From Bromus sterilis (taxonomy: Eukaryota > Streptophyta > Magnoliopsida > Poales > Poaceae), in the NCBI GenBank assembly GCA_950022295.1, contig OX465598.1, positions 301,952,001 to 302,016,000 on the forward strand: 64,000 nt of DNA, written 5' to 3'. The position numbers and the translations under genes were made by a program. The notes under the pieces were generated by a model, which was not told the origin of the DNA, searched no databases, and saw only the letters and a program-made list of their open reading frames with translations. The first letter of the stretch is position 1; the number at the start of each line of letters is the position of its first letter. Shown piece after piece: positions 34,792 through 47,001 of this stretch.

Positions 34792-37700
34792 TGTAACTTG
34801 GTAACTTGGCATGATGCTAAACACCATGAGATTGTACCTTGTCTGTTGACTTTGTAACTTGGCATGATGCTAAACATTATGATTTCATGTGGTGATTTAA
34901 ATCTGCATTGGGATTGGAGCCCATTTGGGTTGCTTGTTTTTGCATCCAAAATGTTTAAAGAAGGGCGTTGGAGGAATTTTAATTGTTGCATGCATGCTCT
35001 CCCTAACCCCAATTTTGGCATAGCCATTTCTTTTGCTAGGGCAAGGGTTTTCAAAACCTCAAATCATTTTTTCCATCATAAAAAATATGGGCTCTAGTTC
35101 AAAGTGATTTTGAATTCAAAATGAGCTCACAATTTTGGTGTTGCCAAAAATGCCCAAACCATTTTTGGAAATTGAGGAATAATGCAAGGTTAATTATACA
35201 TTTTTTTATGTATTTTTCCCACCTGTATTTAATCCAGAAAAACCCTGGGTCTTTTCTGTTTTATTTAAATAGAAAATGGATCCACAGCTCGTTTTTCTTT
35301 TTCTTTTTCAATCCCTGCTGGAGGCCCAGCCCACCAAGCCTCCACTCTGCAGCCCGCTTGGAGCCTTTCCAGCGAAGCGGTACGCGGTTTGGCTCGTAGC
35401 CGTTGGATCCAGATCCGAGCGCCTCCCTTCGTCGCCTTTCCACCGTGGAGAGGTCCCCTCACCCTCTCCTCTCACAGCCGACACCGGCATCGACGTCGAC
35501 GCCCGCCGACGTGGCCAGAGGGCCTCCCCTCTATAAGAGCCGCACCCCGGAGCCGCAGGAAGTCCCTATGGTCCCCCATCGTTTTCCGCCGCCGCCGCGT
35601 GGTGCGTCTCCGAGCCGATCCCCTGTTCAGCCATGGCCGCCGGCCAATTCCTTTAAATCCGCCGCCGTCGCCTGAAATTCTTGACCGTGCGCTCGTTTTG
35701 GGAGCCTCCTTGCTCATCTCTTCTCGTTTGCGTGCTCAGGTCGGAGGCTGGAGGAGCACGTCGACCCCGCGACGGAGCAGCCCGCCGCGGCACCCCTTTC
35801 TTCCCCAACGACGTCCCCGAGCTCCTCCTTCCCCTACAGCTAGGTTGGGACGCGCGACGCGACCCACAAGGTGAGCCAACGCCCCTGCCTTTGCCCGTAT
35901 CCATGTGCCTCGTCCGTTCGTCGATAGCAGTAGGAATCCGCCGCGCGAGCTCGTCGCCGGTGGCCGTTTCAAGCACCCCGTGCCCGAGCCATGTCGAGAG
36001 CATCCTTGCGCGCGCTCCAGAGCTGCACAGAGCATGCGTTTGGCCGCCAAGGACTCATCTTTTGCGCGTTTCCGTTTCGTTGTAGCCGTGTCTGAACCCA
36101 GTTGCAGTCGAAGTGCAGCGCCGCCACGGTTTCAGTTGAAGATGGCCACCATTCCGGTGAGGTTCAGGTCACGTCAGGGGCACCCACGGGTTCGTGGTGA
36201 TGCCCTCTAGGTTCTGTAAGTAACCCCATGGCCAGGGGCATCGTGAGCTCAACGTTAGCATCGTGCAAAGTTGGGGTTTTTGTTCTGTCAGTCTGCAGTT
36301 CAGAGCCTTCGTCGCCGTGTTGTTCCCGTGAAGTTTGCGAGTATATGAGGAAGAGTTAGAGGCCATGGCGAGTGCCCCTGTGGAGATCAAGGTGCCCTCT
36401 CGGGTTCTTCTCATGGCGTGGTGGCCGGAACCCGCCTGTGCGCGATGCGAGGTTCGCCGCAGTAACGCGTCGCGACGGGTTCAGGTGACTGCAAGTGTTC
36501 GCAGTTCATAACAGATGGAGGCTGAAGCTTACCTAGCCTACAGCGATTCTCATTTCATAAAACGGTTCGTAGCGCAGTGGTAGGGGGCTGTGGAGTAACG
36601 CAGCGCGTCGCGAGTTCGAATCCCAGCCCGACGCCCCCATTTTTGGGATTTTTGGAGAGGCTGACACCTGGGCCCCGCGTGTCAGCGACCCAGGCTGTCC
36701 AAAGCCGAGTGGGCTGAGCCCAGTGCGGGCCAGAGAGGCTGGTTGGGCCAGTTTAGCCCGAGATCAGCCCATGGAGGCTGAGTCATGTTCTTTTTTTCCC
36801 TTTCTTCTCTTTTTCCTTTTTCTTTTCTGTTTAAATTCAATTTGAGTTTGTTTTCAAATTCAAAATGAATTTGAACCTTGGAGATCCTTCACCTCAAATG
36901 TGGCATGCCATATATCATTTTGGGGTAGCTTGACCCACTGATCTTCATGGTGAGGTCTATTTTGCACTTTGCCCCCTCTAATAGTTGAGGTGTGGTAAGT
37001 TTTCAATATACCCCCCTTATTTTCTTTTGTTTTGATCAAGTTTTGTCCAAATTCAAAATTTTCCATGCCATATATGAATTTTGGGTAGTTTCATCCAAGG
37101 AGTTGCATGGTGATAATGATTTAATCATTTGAGCCTTTTTCCAAATGCATGTAGTGTAATTCTTGCACTCAGCCCCCTGAACTCTAGTTGAATTTGCAAC
37201 TGTGTTTGCAAATTCAAATGCTACCATAATATATATGGTTTTGGGGTAGCTTTCTGCAAGGATTGCAATGGTGATGTCCTCATGATGTTTTGTGAAACCC
37301 ATTTTGACAAGGTGTGACCACCTCAACCAGGATCAATCTATCTTTCCCTGATTGCATCATTTCATCTTCAGTGCATTTTGAGATGATGGCCATCAGTCCT
37401 TTTCAAGTTTTGTTTCATGTCATCTTCAAATCATCTTTCCTCAAAGTCAGCCCCTAACATATTGTCATATGCAATGTGGCTGGTTTCCAACTATTGTTGC
37501 ACCTTCCTTGTGTCAAATTCACCGACACTACTCTGTCTCCGGAATCAATGATTACTTTCCACGTTGTTTTATTTATGTTATATACTTTGTTGATCATGTA
37601 ATGTTGCCATGTTACTTACAACAAAATTAAGGCTAAGACCAAAGCCAGGAGTACGTAAATATATTGCATATGAAGTTGTTGACGTGTCGTCACCACCTTC

Positions 37701-39549
37701 ATTTAAATCTGACTAGATAGGGTCACATCATGTAATTTAAACTTGACCATACCATCAATGCCTGTGTATTGTACCCATTACTTACTTATGTGCCTTTTCC
37801 TTGCCGGTACCTTACATTAGCACCTGAGACCGCCGAGGAGACTTACGTGGAGATTTCCGACACCGAGCCCGAGGACCCTGCTGCGTCTGCTTCGACGACC
37901 GATTACCCAGGCAAGGGGAAGATTCATACCATTACTTGATACCTTTCTACCTACCTGCCTAGCTGTAGCCTAGAACGTTTGTTTGATCCTATCCACTTGA
38001 GTATGCCACCTTCAAAAACCCAAACAGCCATGATCCCCACATCCCAGCAAAACATTGTATTGCTAAGTTACCGCTGCTCAGCCATTGCTTAGTATGAGTA
38101 GGAAAACTTGCTGCTTACCCTATGCTATGGTTTTGGATATCATGTTATTTTGAAGAAGTTGGTTAATATTTATTATATTTTATGATGTTAACTTATACTT
38201 GACGAAAGATGGGAGACCAGGCTGTTCCCGCCAGGTGTCTTGTTCCATTTGAGTCACCTAGGTCCCGAGTTCCGGGTATTGTGTTTCTTGACGAGCGTGC
38301 CTAATCGTGTGTGGGATTCTATGGGGTTCCCTTGTCTTACCTACCTAGCTTCATACAATTCTAGTGGTGGCCCGAGCTGATTTACTATTTGCAATGTGTG
38401 TGTGCTGGTGGTACCCCAGTTGTTTACAAACCACCTTGGGCCAGGAGGACTTGTGCCTTGGCTGGCCCACTTTGTCCGGCTGAGGACCCGTTGTCCCAAT
38501 GTGTGATTAACCGGGTATCCAAACCTGCGTCAGACGGTAGAGGACGATTCGAGAGCGCGGCCGGCTTTTGAGTTGGATGTCGACTCACCGGGGGCCACCC
38601 CGAGTTGTGCGTTGTTAGTTAGAGGGACTCTGACGTTCCGGAGTTTCAGGCGTTTACCTAGCCAAGTGGAAACCGGGCGTACATGCGAAGCCTATAATGG
38701 GCAGTTGGTACACCCCTGCAGGGTTAAATCTCATCGAAAAGCCGTGTCCGCGGTTATGGACGACTTGAGACCTACTCCTTGTTCATAGAACAACATCAAT
38801 TTGAATCATACTTAAAACTTGCCTACCGTGTGAGTACCTTGGTTGCTTTTATTCGTCCAGGGGGACCAAGAGAGGATCCAGGTTGTGTTATGTTTGACGT
38901 AAGTAGGTGGATAGCAGACTTATGACACGATGTCACGTGCTATTCTTGGATCTCACCTCTACTCTATTAGAACGATAGCCACTATATATGCTAGTGCGGT
39001 TGCAACCTTTATTTAACTTTTCTTACCGTAGGAAGATAGTTATCCTGTAATGATATAATCTCAGCCCTGTTTACTTTTGTGCTTTTACTGTTTTGCCTGA
39101 TCGGCCTCTGCAGTGGAGTACTTTCTTGACCCGAGCTCTGGACCATACTTCGTGGAGGTGCCCCCGGAGGATGACGATGAGATGGACCTCGTTCAGTAGA
39201 TTCTACAGTTGGGCTTCGACGATCCGTGGGTGGACCTTTATGTGCAGCCCTCTCTAGGGCAATTTGGCTTTTGACCGTACTCGGTCATGTTTGTCTTCCG
39301 CTTGTCGCATTATGTACTTTTGGGTCTACGGACCTCTGAGATGATGTAATATTTATCCAATGGCGATGTATGCCTTGGACTTTATATATTTATGTCTTAG
39401 TTAAAGTTCTTCGTTCTTATACTTGTTGTTGAGAATCCGGCAGTGACACGAGTGTGAGTGTCGTGAGTCGGTGGCTCTTTATGCGCTACTAACTTGAGCG
39501 GGACGCGAAAGCGACTAACTCGAGTTAGCACCGCATCGGGGGCCTTACA
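34792..39549 (+). repeat. 3' LTR of element D (about 4.76 kb)
   Basis: Starts TGTAACTTGG right after the purine tract. I place the end at CCTTACA (39549) because the DNA after it reads like another LTR family; the second LTR is missing, so the end is inferred. Inside are a short direct repeat of taacttggcatgatgctaaac (two copies, 34800-34890), a GC-rich stretch (35330-36640), a tRNA-like Pol III box pair (36570-36623) and the conserved island shared with the A LTR (38709-38763). ORFs in the GC-rich part have no recognisable domain. Confidence 0.7.
36570..36623 (+). other. tRNA-like Pol III A-box/B-box pair inside the D LTR
   Basis: TAGCGCAGTGG at 36570-36580 fits the A box. AGTTCGAATCC at 36613-36623 fits the B box with one mismatch. 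Spacing is close to that of a tRNA gene. The T-stem does not pair properly and I could not build an acceptor stem, so it is not a functional tRNA; a tRNA-derived SINE head or old tRNA pseudogene are the alternatives. Confidence 0.5.
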
Positions 39550-40563
39550 ATCGCCAACAAGCTTCGGGGGACCAGAATTCCTGTGTCGGCACCCTGCCGG
39601 GACGGGGAAGTGCCCCCGGATTCATCTCCATCGACGTTGCTTCCTCCCTCCATGATGCGGGAGTAGTCCCTCCTTGGGGCTGAGGTTTTTACCAGTAGCT
39701 ATGTGTTCTTCTCTCTCTCCCATGATGTGATCTTCTTTGTGATCATAGGCTATGTGAATCTAGGGTGATCCCATGATATTTCCCCTTCCTCTATGTATTG
39801 CATTGATGTACTCAATTGATCTTATCTAGTATAATCCCCGAGACCAAGGTGACAACGGTCTATTGGACATGGGTTATAAGAATATTATCATGAGTGATTT
39901 CCTCTTTTGTGTGTGGATTGAAGATTGAGAGTCTTTTGGTGCTTGTCTTTGACTATCCTTTAGATATGTTGTGGTGATTGTGGTACTCTCTTTGGATGGC
40001 CGCGGTGACATTGGGAAATCCATATATTGAGAACTACGAACTCTGAGGTGTGCTTTTGTAGCCCTACACAATTCTCGTCCTCTCTTGACCACAAAGGAAT
40101 GACCTCCGAGTACGTCTCCATTGCATGTTTTATGGAAAATATCATGTGATTAGACTATGTTAATGTTGTTGAGAGTTGCCACTAGTGAAAGTATGAAGCC
40201 TAGGCCTTGTTTCCACCATTGTTACACCGTTTGTGTTCACTTTTGTCACATGTTTGCTTGCTGCACTTTTTATTACAGATTTATATTACCTTGCTTTGCC
40301 ACACATATCACTTGTATTTTACCATCTCTTCAACGAACTAGTGCACCTATACAACTCCTAGTTGTATTAGGTGTGTTGGGGACACAAGAGACTTCTTGTA
40401 TCTTAATTGCAGGATTGCTTGAGAGAGAACATCTTCAACCTCTACTTCCCTGATTTCGATAAACCTTAGGTCATCCACTTGAGGGAAATTGCTGCTGTCC
40501 TACAAACCTCTGCGCTTGGAGGCCCAACATAGTCTACAAGAATAGAAGCGTGCGTAGACATCA
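39550..40563 (+). repeat. Probable partial LTR of an Athila-like element (plus strand), host of element D
   Basis: No ORF with domains. The text reads like the 3' half of a wheat Athila-type LTR: a leader-like first part (ggggctgaggtttttacc), a long AT-moderate part and a terminus with ggaggcccaaca followed by gcgtgcgtagacatca near 40563. No primer site follows, so the element is broken there. D presumably inserted into it. Based on recognition, not alignment. Confidence 0.45.
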
Positions 40564-40770
40564 GCTGCCAAGTTATATTCCGCTGCTAAAAAGATAGTCT
40601 GCTGCTTGATGTATACCCGAGGCAAGCTTGAGGAGCAAGCTTGTCCTTCGTCTCGCTCCGCGAACGTTGTAATAAATCCCTTTGTACCCATACATTTGGT
40701 AATAGAAATATGTTCATTTCTATATCAAGAAGTGCCGTGTTCTAGAAGACTTGATCTCTGGGCTGGAGCA
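40564..40770. other. Unassigned stretch
   Basis: No ORF and no LTR signature. Contains a short inverted repeat built on caagcttg near 40625-40645 and an aataaa-like signal near 40670. Could be the 3' end of an unidentified transposon. Confidence 0.3.
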
Positions 40771-41086
40771 CGGGGCGTTTCGTTCCTCTGAGCTGGGGTG
40801 CCACAGTAGGGGGGTGCCCCCCTCCTATTTTATTTAGGGCCTTCGGAGTCTTCTGGAACGCTGATTTTTTATATAAGTTTCCTGGAATTTTTTGGGCACT
40901 GTAAATATGGTTATAAACCTGCAATTCACCAAACATCAATAGACAGAAACTGGCACTGGGTGCACCGAGTTAGTAGGTTAGTCCAAATATGTGTAAAAAG
41001 GTATGAAAGTGTAGAAAAACACATAGCAATGTCACCCAAATAAGCATGGGACAGGTAGAAATTATAGATACGTTCGGGACGTATCA
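40771..41086 (-). repeat. Truncated Athila-like LTR followed by a PPT fragment
   Basis: From about 40840 it parallels the LTR end at 60470-60720 (ctgattttttatat, gttagtaggttagtccaaatatg) and ends gggacgtatca at 41086. 41087-41130 is the adjoining internal start (catccccaagctt) with ~50 bp missing. The left edge is approximate. Confidence 0.65.
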
Positions 41087-41134
41087 ACATCCCCAAGCTT
41101 AATTTCTGTGGTGACATGCTAACACAAATAACCC

Positions 41135-41571
41135 TCTGACGAAGCAGTGGCGAATTTTGTGATGCAGGGTGTTTTTTAGGGTTTCTGTACCGAGGAGTAA
41201 ATATAGGTGGAAGGAGGGCCAGAGGGGAGGCCCCACCCCTCCAGGCGTCCTCCTTGCATGACCAGAGGCGGGCCGCGCCCCCTGGCCTCCTGGGATGGGG
41301 TGGCCCCCTCCGGCTCCCCTTCCGTCTTCCGAAGTCTTTTGGAACGCTGATTTTTTATATATTTTTCTTGGAAATTTTTGGGCACTGTAAATATGGGTAT
41401 AAACCTGCAATTCATAGACATCAGCAGACAAAAATTGGCGTTGGATGCACTGAGTTAGTAGGTTAGTACAAATATGTGTAAAAAGGTATGAAAGTGTAGC
41501 AAAACACATAGCAATGTGACCCAAATAAGCATGGAACAATCAGAAATTATAGATACGTTTGGGACGTATCA
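41135..41571 (-). repeat. 3' LTR of element G (partial)
   Basis: Parallels 60290-60720, ends gggacgtatca and is followed by the PPT (on plus catccccaagctt). The rest of the LTR is missing at the left. Confidence 0.75.
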
Positions 41572-42792
41572 ACATCCCCAAGCTTAATTCCTGCCCGTCC
41601 TCGAGCAGGTAAATGATAACAAAGGTAATTTCTATGGTGACATGCTATCACACATATAAGAACTTAAAAGTAAAGCAATGAGATATGCAATTCAAGTCAA
41701 GACAATAACAAGCAAGAGTCTATATCTAGTATTGAAACTAGTAAAGTAAGAACATAAAGGTGCAAGAGCTCTCACTGCCCGTGACTCGAATGTATCCAAA
41801 TGGTGTTTGTGTGCAAGAAGTGGGAGATGGGTTTAGAGCATAAACATACTATATAGTTTAATTGAGAACTAATTCTACTAAAACTTCACACTTGGCCTCC
41901 TTCAGAATCTTATTTTGACTCGTCCCCATATCACTAGTCAGGCACAAGTCAAACTAATCCTCTCACTTTTGACTTTGAGCACTCATGCAATGGATGAGTG
42001 CAAGCAAGATATGTTGGCACTTAGAATGGCAAAGAAAATAATGATGGGGAAGGAAGACAAAAAGGTGTGAAAGGCTCACATCAATGAGGACAATCATAGG
42101 CGAGAGAAAGCCAAATGATAGATATGATGTGAGGAGTAGGGATTGGCATGCAACGGATGCACATATCAGCGAAGGTAAGCTCTCCAACGGAACTAGTGGG
42201 GGTGCCTGAAACTTGCTTGCTCATGAAGACCTAGAGCTCATTTGAGGAGGCTCATCCTTGGAATATGCAAGCCAAGTTCTATAGTGTAAGGATCCCCACA
42301 TAGTTATGCATGAATGATATGAATATCTCTATGGAGTACGAATATAACTTTGGAATATGAGTGTGGATCTTTCAAAAGGAATAGTACTGTTGCCCCCTTC
42401 TATCTTTTTATTTATTTCTTTCTTTTTTTTGTATTTTTGTGGCCTGATTGGCTCTTTCTATTTATCTTTCATTTGTCGTCTTTGGGATATTTTAATTTGT
42501 CCTCTTTGGGATCTTTTAATTTGTCCCCTTTGGGATCTTTTCCTCACTTTAAGGGCAACACTCTATATTTTACAAGAGTATAGAAGATCACACACTTTAC
42601 AAGAAGTACTCAACATTAAGAAAACTGAAAACTATCATGATGTATGCAAATTTATGCCTCTGCCAGTGTTGCAGGATATGCAATGATAGCAATTATGAGG
42701 GCAAGGCCCAACTAGCATCGATCCGGCTCAACGATTAAGAAAAGGCATGTATGACATGAAGATCAAGTCATGAGATGATGGATGTTGCATGG
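41572..42792 (-). other. 3' internal region of element G
   Basis: Begins with the PPT, then non-coding DNA collinear with 44323-45330 and 47002-47170 of element E. No domain-bearing ORF. Ends at the CATGG target of E (42788-42792). Confidence 0.7.
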
Positions 42793-44322
42793 CGATGGTA
42801 CGAGATATGATAACGACTTCTCGCCCTTCGTTGGTTACCCCAAGTGGAAGCTTGAGATGTAGATAACAGAAAATTTCCCTTACACGAGGACTGTAAGGTT
42901 TATCGAATCCACGAGGACTACAAGATCGACAAGTAGGTGGTAAAGTGAACAATGGCGCCGTTCACAATCGAGGTTGCTTACTTTACCTGGACCTGCACAC
43001 ACACAACAAGTAACTTTTCTCCCAACGAAGTACAGAGGGGTGGTCAATCCCTCAGGCTTTGTCGTTTACAAAGGATCAAACGCAAGAGGATAATGATAGT
43101 GGTAGTGATAGCAACTAAGAGTAAAGGCAATAAATAAAGTGGAGGTGTAAACAATGGTGGAAATATGGACCGGGGTCCCATGATGTTCACTAGTGATGTC
43201 TCTCTCCCAAAAGACGATAGAACAGCTAAGCTGGGTGAACAAATTACAGTTGGGAAATTGACAGAATTATAAACGCACTGAAATGCTAATTATCCTACTT
43301 GAAAGTAAGAGGCTCAAAAGTATGGGCAGTACACCAAGACAAGTAGACCGAAATCCATCTGCATCTACTCACTAATCATCCACCTTGAGAAATCTATCCC
43401 GAATATCTCGCTAGTATTAAGTTGCGAGCCCCACCCAAAGTGTAAAATAAGAGCAACAGACAATCCCACTAACAATCTATGCGTAAGGTAAACAATCCTT
43501 GCAACCGTGGTTACAAGCACCGTTGTTTTCTCCCTGGTGGAAAAAGAACATCCCCTAGTCTCATGTTTCTGTCACTCAAGCTAGACATGGGGGGGGGCAT
43601 GAACCCACAATCATGCATAAAAAGTAACAAAGAACATGCAAGAATTACTCAAGAACAAAATATAAAAGGTAAACCAAATATATAACTCATCACGATATGA
43701 ACAAGATTGGAGAGAAGACATCACATAGCTACTGGTCATGGACCCATGGTCCAAGGGGGACTACTCACGACACATCCGGGAAGCGTCCATGGTGGTGGAG
43801 AAGCTCCCGGAGGTCAATCCTCCCTCCGGCAGGGTGACGGTAAGAGGTCTTCTGGTGCTCCCGATCTTGCAAGCGCGGCGGCGGTGTAATATAGAGGTAT
43901 TTCGCGATGCGGGATTCTCCTCGAGGGTTTCCTGGACGAAGAGGTAATATAGGCCAAAGGGGGCAGCCAGGGGCCACCCAGGGCTCCCAGGCGCCCTGGT
44001 GGCGCGACCAAGGGTGGGGCGGTGCCACCTGTCCGCCTGGGCGCCAGGTGGGGCCCGCCCTGGCCCTCCTTCGGGTTTCCGGAAGCTTTTGTTCTGCTGA
44101 TTTTTATTCTATTTTCTCTGGAATTTTTGGAGGACTTTTAATTGGGGTAAAATCACCGCAACTAAAAGACATCTGCAGACAGAAACTGGTACTGGATGCA
44201 CTGAGTTAGTAGGTTAGTCAAAATATGTGTAAAATGATATAGAAATGTAGCAAAACATGTAGTAATGTCACATAAAAGTGCATGGAACAAGAATAAATTA
44301 TAGATACGTTTGGGACGTATCA
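42793..44322 (-). repeat. 3' LTR of element E
   Basis: 1530 bp, on plus from cgatggtacgag to gggacgtatca, followed by the PPT at 44324-44336. About 110 bp present in the other LTR (near 51172-51284) are missing around 43700. Confidence 0.88.
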
Positions 44323-45330
44323 ACATCCCCAAGCTTAATTCCTGCTCGTCCTCGAGTAGGTAAATGATAATGCGGATAATTTCTATGGTGACATGCTAAC
44401 ACACATATAAGAGCTTCAAAGTAAAGCAAGTAAGATGTGAAATTCAAGTCAAGATAATAACAAGCAAGAGTCTTAGTATTGATTCTAGCAAAGTATGAAC
44501 ATAAAGGTGCAAGAGCTCTCGCTATCCGTGACTCGAATGTCTCCAAATGGTGTTTGTGTGCAAGCAATGGGAGATGAGATTAGAGAATAAAAAAATATAG
44601 TTTAATTGAGAACTCAAACTACTAAAGTTTCACACTTGGTCTCCTTCGGGATCTTATTTTGACTCATCTCCAGACCACTAGTCAGGTACAAGTCAAACTA
44701 ATCCTCTCCTTTTCGGCTTTGAGCACTCATGCAATGGACGAGTGCGAGCAAGATACTTTGACAATTAGGATGGAAAAGAGAGAAATGATGGGGAAGGAAG
44801 AAAAAAGGGGTGTGAAAGGCTCACATCAATGAGGACAACCATAGACGAGAAAAATCCAAATAATAGATATGATGTGAGGATTAGGGATTGCCATGCAATG
44901 GATGCACATATGAGCTAAGGTAAGCTCTCCAATGGAACTAGTGGGGGTGCATCCAACTTGCTTGCTCATGAAGACCTAGAGCTCATTTGAGGAGGCTCAT
45001 CCTTGGAATACGCAAGCCAAGTTCTATAGTGTAAGGGTCCCCACATAGTTATGCATGAATGATAATCTCTATGGGAGTACAAATATGACAATGGAGTACG
45101 AGTGTGGATTTTTCAAAAGGAATAGTAGTATTGCCCCCTTCCCTCTTTTTATTTCTTTTTTCTCCTTTTTCTATTTTTTGTATTTTTGTGGCCTCTTTGG
45201 CTCTTTCTATTTATCTCTCATTTGTCCACTTTGGGATCTTTTTATTTGTCTTCTTTGGGATCTTTTCCTCACTTAAGGGCAACACTCTATATTTTACAAG
45301 AATATAGAAGATCTTCACATTTTACAAGAA
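44323..45330 (-). other. 3' untranslated internal region of element E, first part
   Basis: PPT then non-coding DNA parallel to 41572-42600 of G. Interrupted by solo LTR F and continues at 47002. Confidence 0.7.
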
Positions 45331-45335
45331 GTACT

Positions 45336-46996
45336 TGATCTGCGAGAGTTGATTATGGCTTCTTGCCCTTCGTTGGTTACCCCAAGTGGAAGGTGAGATG
45401 TAGCGTAGCGGAAAATTTCCCTTGGAAAGATACCAAGGTTTAGATTGTCTCCAGTAGGACTCCAAGGTCGACAAGCAGGTGGTAAAGTGGACAATGGCGT
45501 CATTCACAACCTCAGGTTTCTTACTTTACCTGGACCTGCACACAAATAAAAATAACTTTTCTCCCAACAAAGTTCAGAGAGGTTGTCAATCTCTCCGACC
45601 TTGTCGTTTACAAAGGATCAACGCAACAGATAATAGTAGTAGTGATAATGACTGCAACTAGAAAGTAAAATAGGAAGTAAATAGAGGGTGTAAACAGTAA
45701 TGGAAATATGGACTCGGGTCACATAATGTTCACTAGTAAATATGTCTCTTTAACAAAAGACGATAAACATCTATGCAAGGTAAAAAAATTACAGCTGGGC
45801 AATTTACAGGATTACGGGCGCAAACCAATGCTAACTATGCTAGAAAAGAAAGGAATAGGCTCAAAAGCATGGGCAGTACACGAAGATAAGTAGACCGAAA
45901 TCCATCTGCATCTACTAATAATCATACACCTTGAGATATCTATCCAGAACATCTCGTTGGTATTAAGTTGCGAGCCCCACCCAAAGTGTAAACCCAAAGC
46001 AACAGACAACTACATTAAAACAACTTTGCGTAAAGTAAACAATCCGTGCAACCGCGGTTACAAGAACCATTGTTTTCCCCCTTATGGCAACAACACATCC
46101 CCTATACTCATGTTTCTGTCACTCAAGCTAGTCATCAGGGGGCATGAACCCATAGTCATGCATAACGGTCCCTCTTGGAGCCACTACCTACTACTTGGCC
46201 AAAGCAATAAACAGCAACAGAAAACATGCAAGAATTACTCAATAACAAAAACATAAAATTAGAAGGACCAAATATATTACTCATCACAATCTGAACATAG
46301 ACTCATAATCCATCAGATCCGAGCAAACTCAATATAGCAACAGCAGAAAGAATTACATATGTACCTTGATCATCATGTAGGGTAGCTCACAAGGTCTAAT
46401 CCATGAAGAACAAAGAGGGGGAGAGAACATCACATAGCTACTGATCATGGACCCATGGTCCAAGGTGGACTACTCACAGATCATTCGGGAAGCGTCCATG
46501 GTGGTGGAGAAGCTCCCGGAGGTCAATCCTCCCTCCGGCATGGTGCTCCCAATCTTGGAAGCACGGCGGCGGCGGAACAGAGGCGAGATCGTGAAAAAGG
46601 GTTCTGTCCTCGGGGGTTTCTGTACGAAGGAAATATATAGGCGAAGGGGACAGCGAGGAGGGCCACCAGGGGTCCAGGCGCCCCGTGGCGCAACCCCACC
46701 TTAGGTCGCGCCCACAGGGCGCCTGGAGCCCTTGTGGGTCCCCTCTGTCCACCCTTCGGGACTCTGGAAGCTTCTGTTGCGCTGATTTTTTATATATTTT
46801 TCCCAGATTTTTTCTGGCATTTAATGTAATGGGAAAACCTGAAATAAAAAGATAGAAGAAAACAGAAACTGGCACTAGGGTGCACTGAGTTAATAGGTTA
46901 GTCCAAATATGATCAAAATTGTATCAAAAGCATAGGAATATCACCCAAAGAATGCATGGAGCAAGCAGAAATTATAGATATGTTTGGGACGTATCA
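45336..46996 (-). mobile_element. F: solo LTR of the same Athila-like family
   Basis: 1661 bp, on plus from TGATCTGCGAG to GGGACGTATCA, flanked by GTACT at 45331-45335 and 46997-47001, with E sequence continuing on both sides. No internal DNA, as expected after LTR-LTR recombination. Confidence 0.93.
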
Positions 46997-47001
46997 GTAC
47001 T

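Noticed and set aside
35389..36085. Overlapping ORFs of up to 161 codons on both strands in the D LTR
   Set aside because: GC-rich stretch with open frames in all directions and no recognisable domain; treated as LTR sequence.
36567..36638. A functional tRNA gene
   Set aside because: A and B boxes look right, but the T-stem does not pair and no acceptor stem could be formed.
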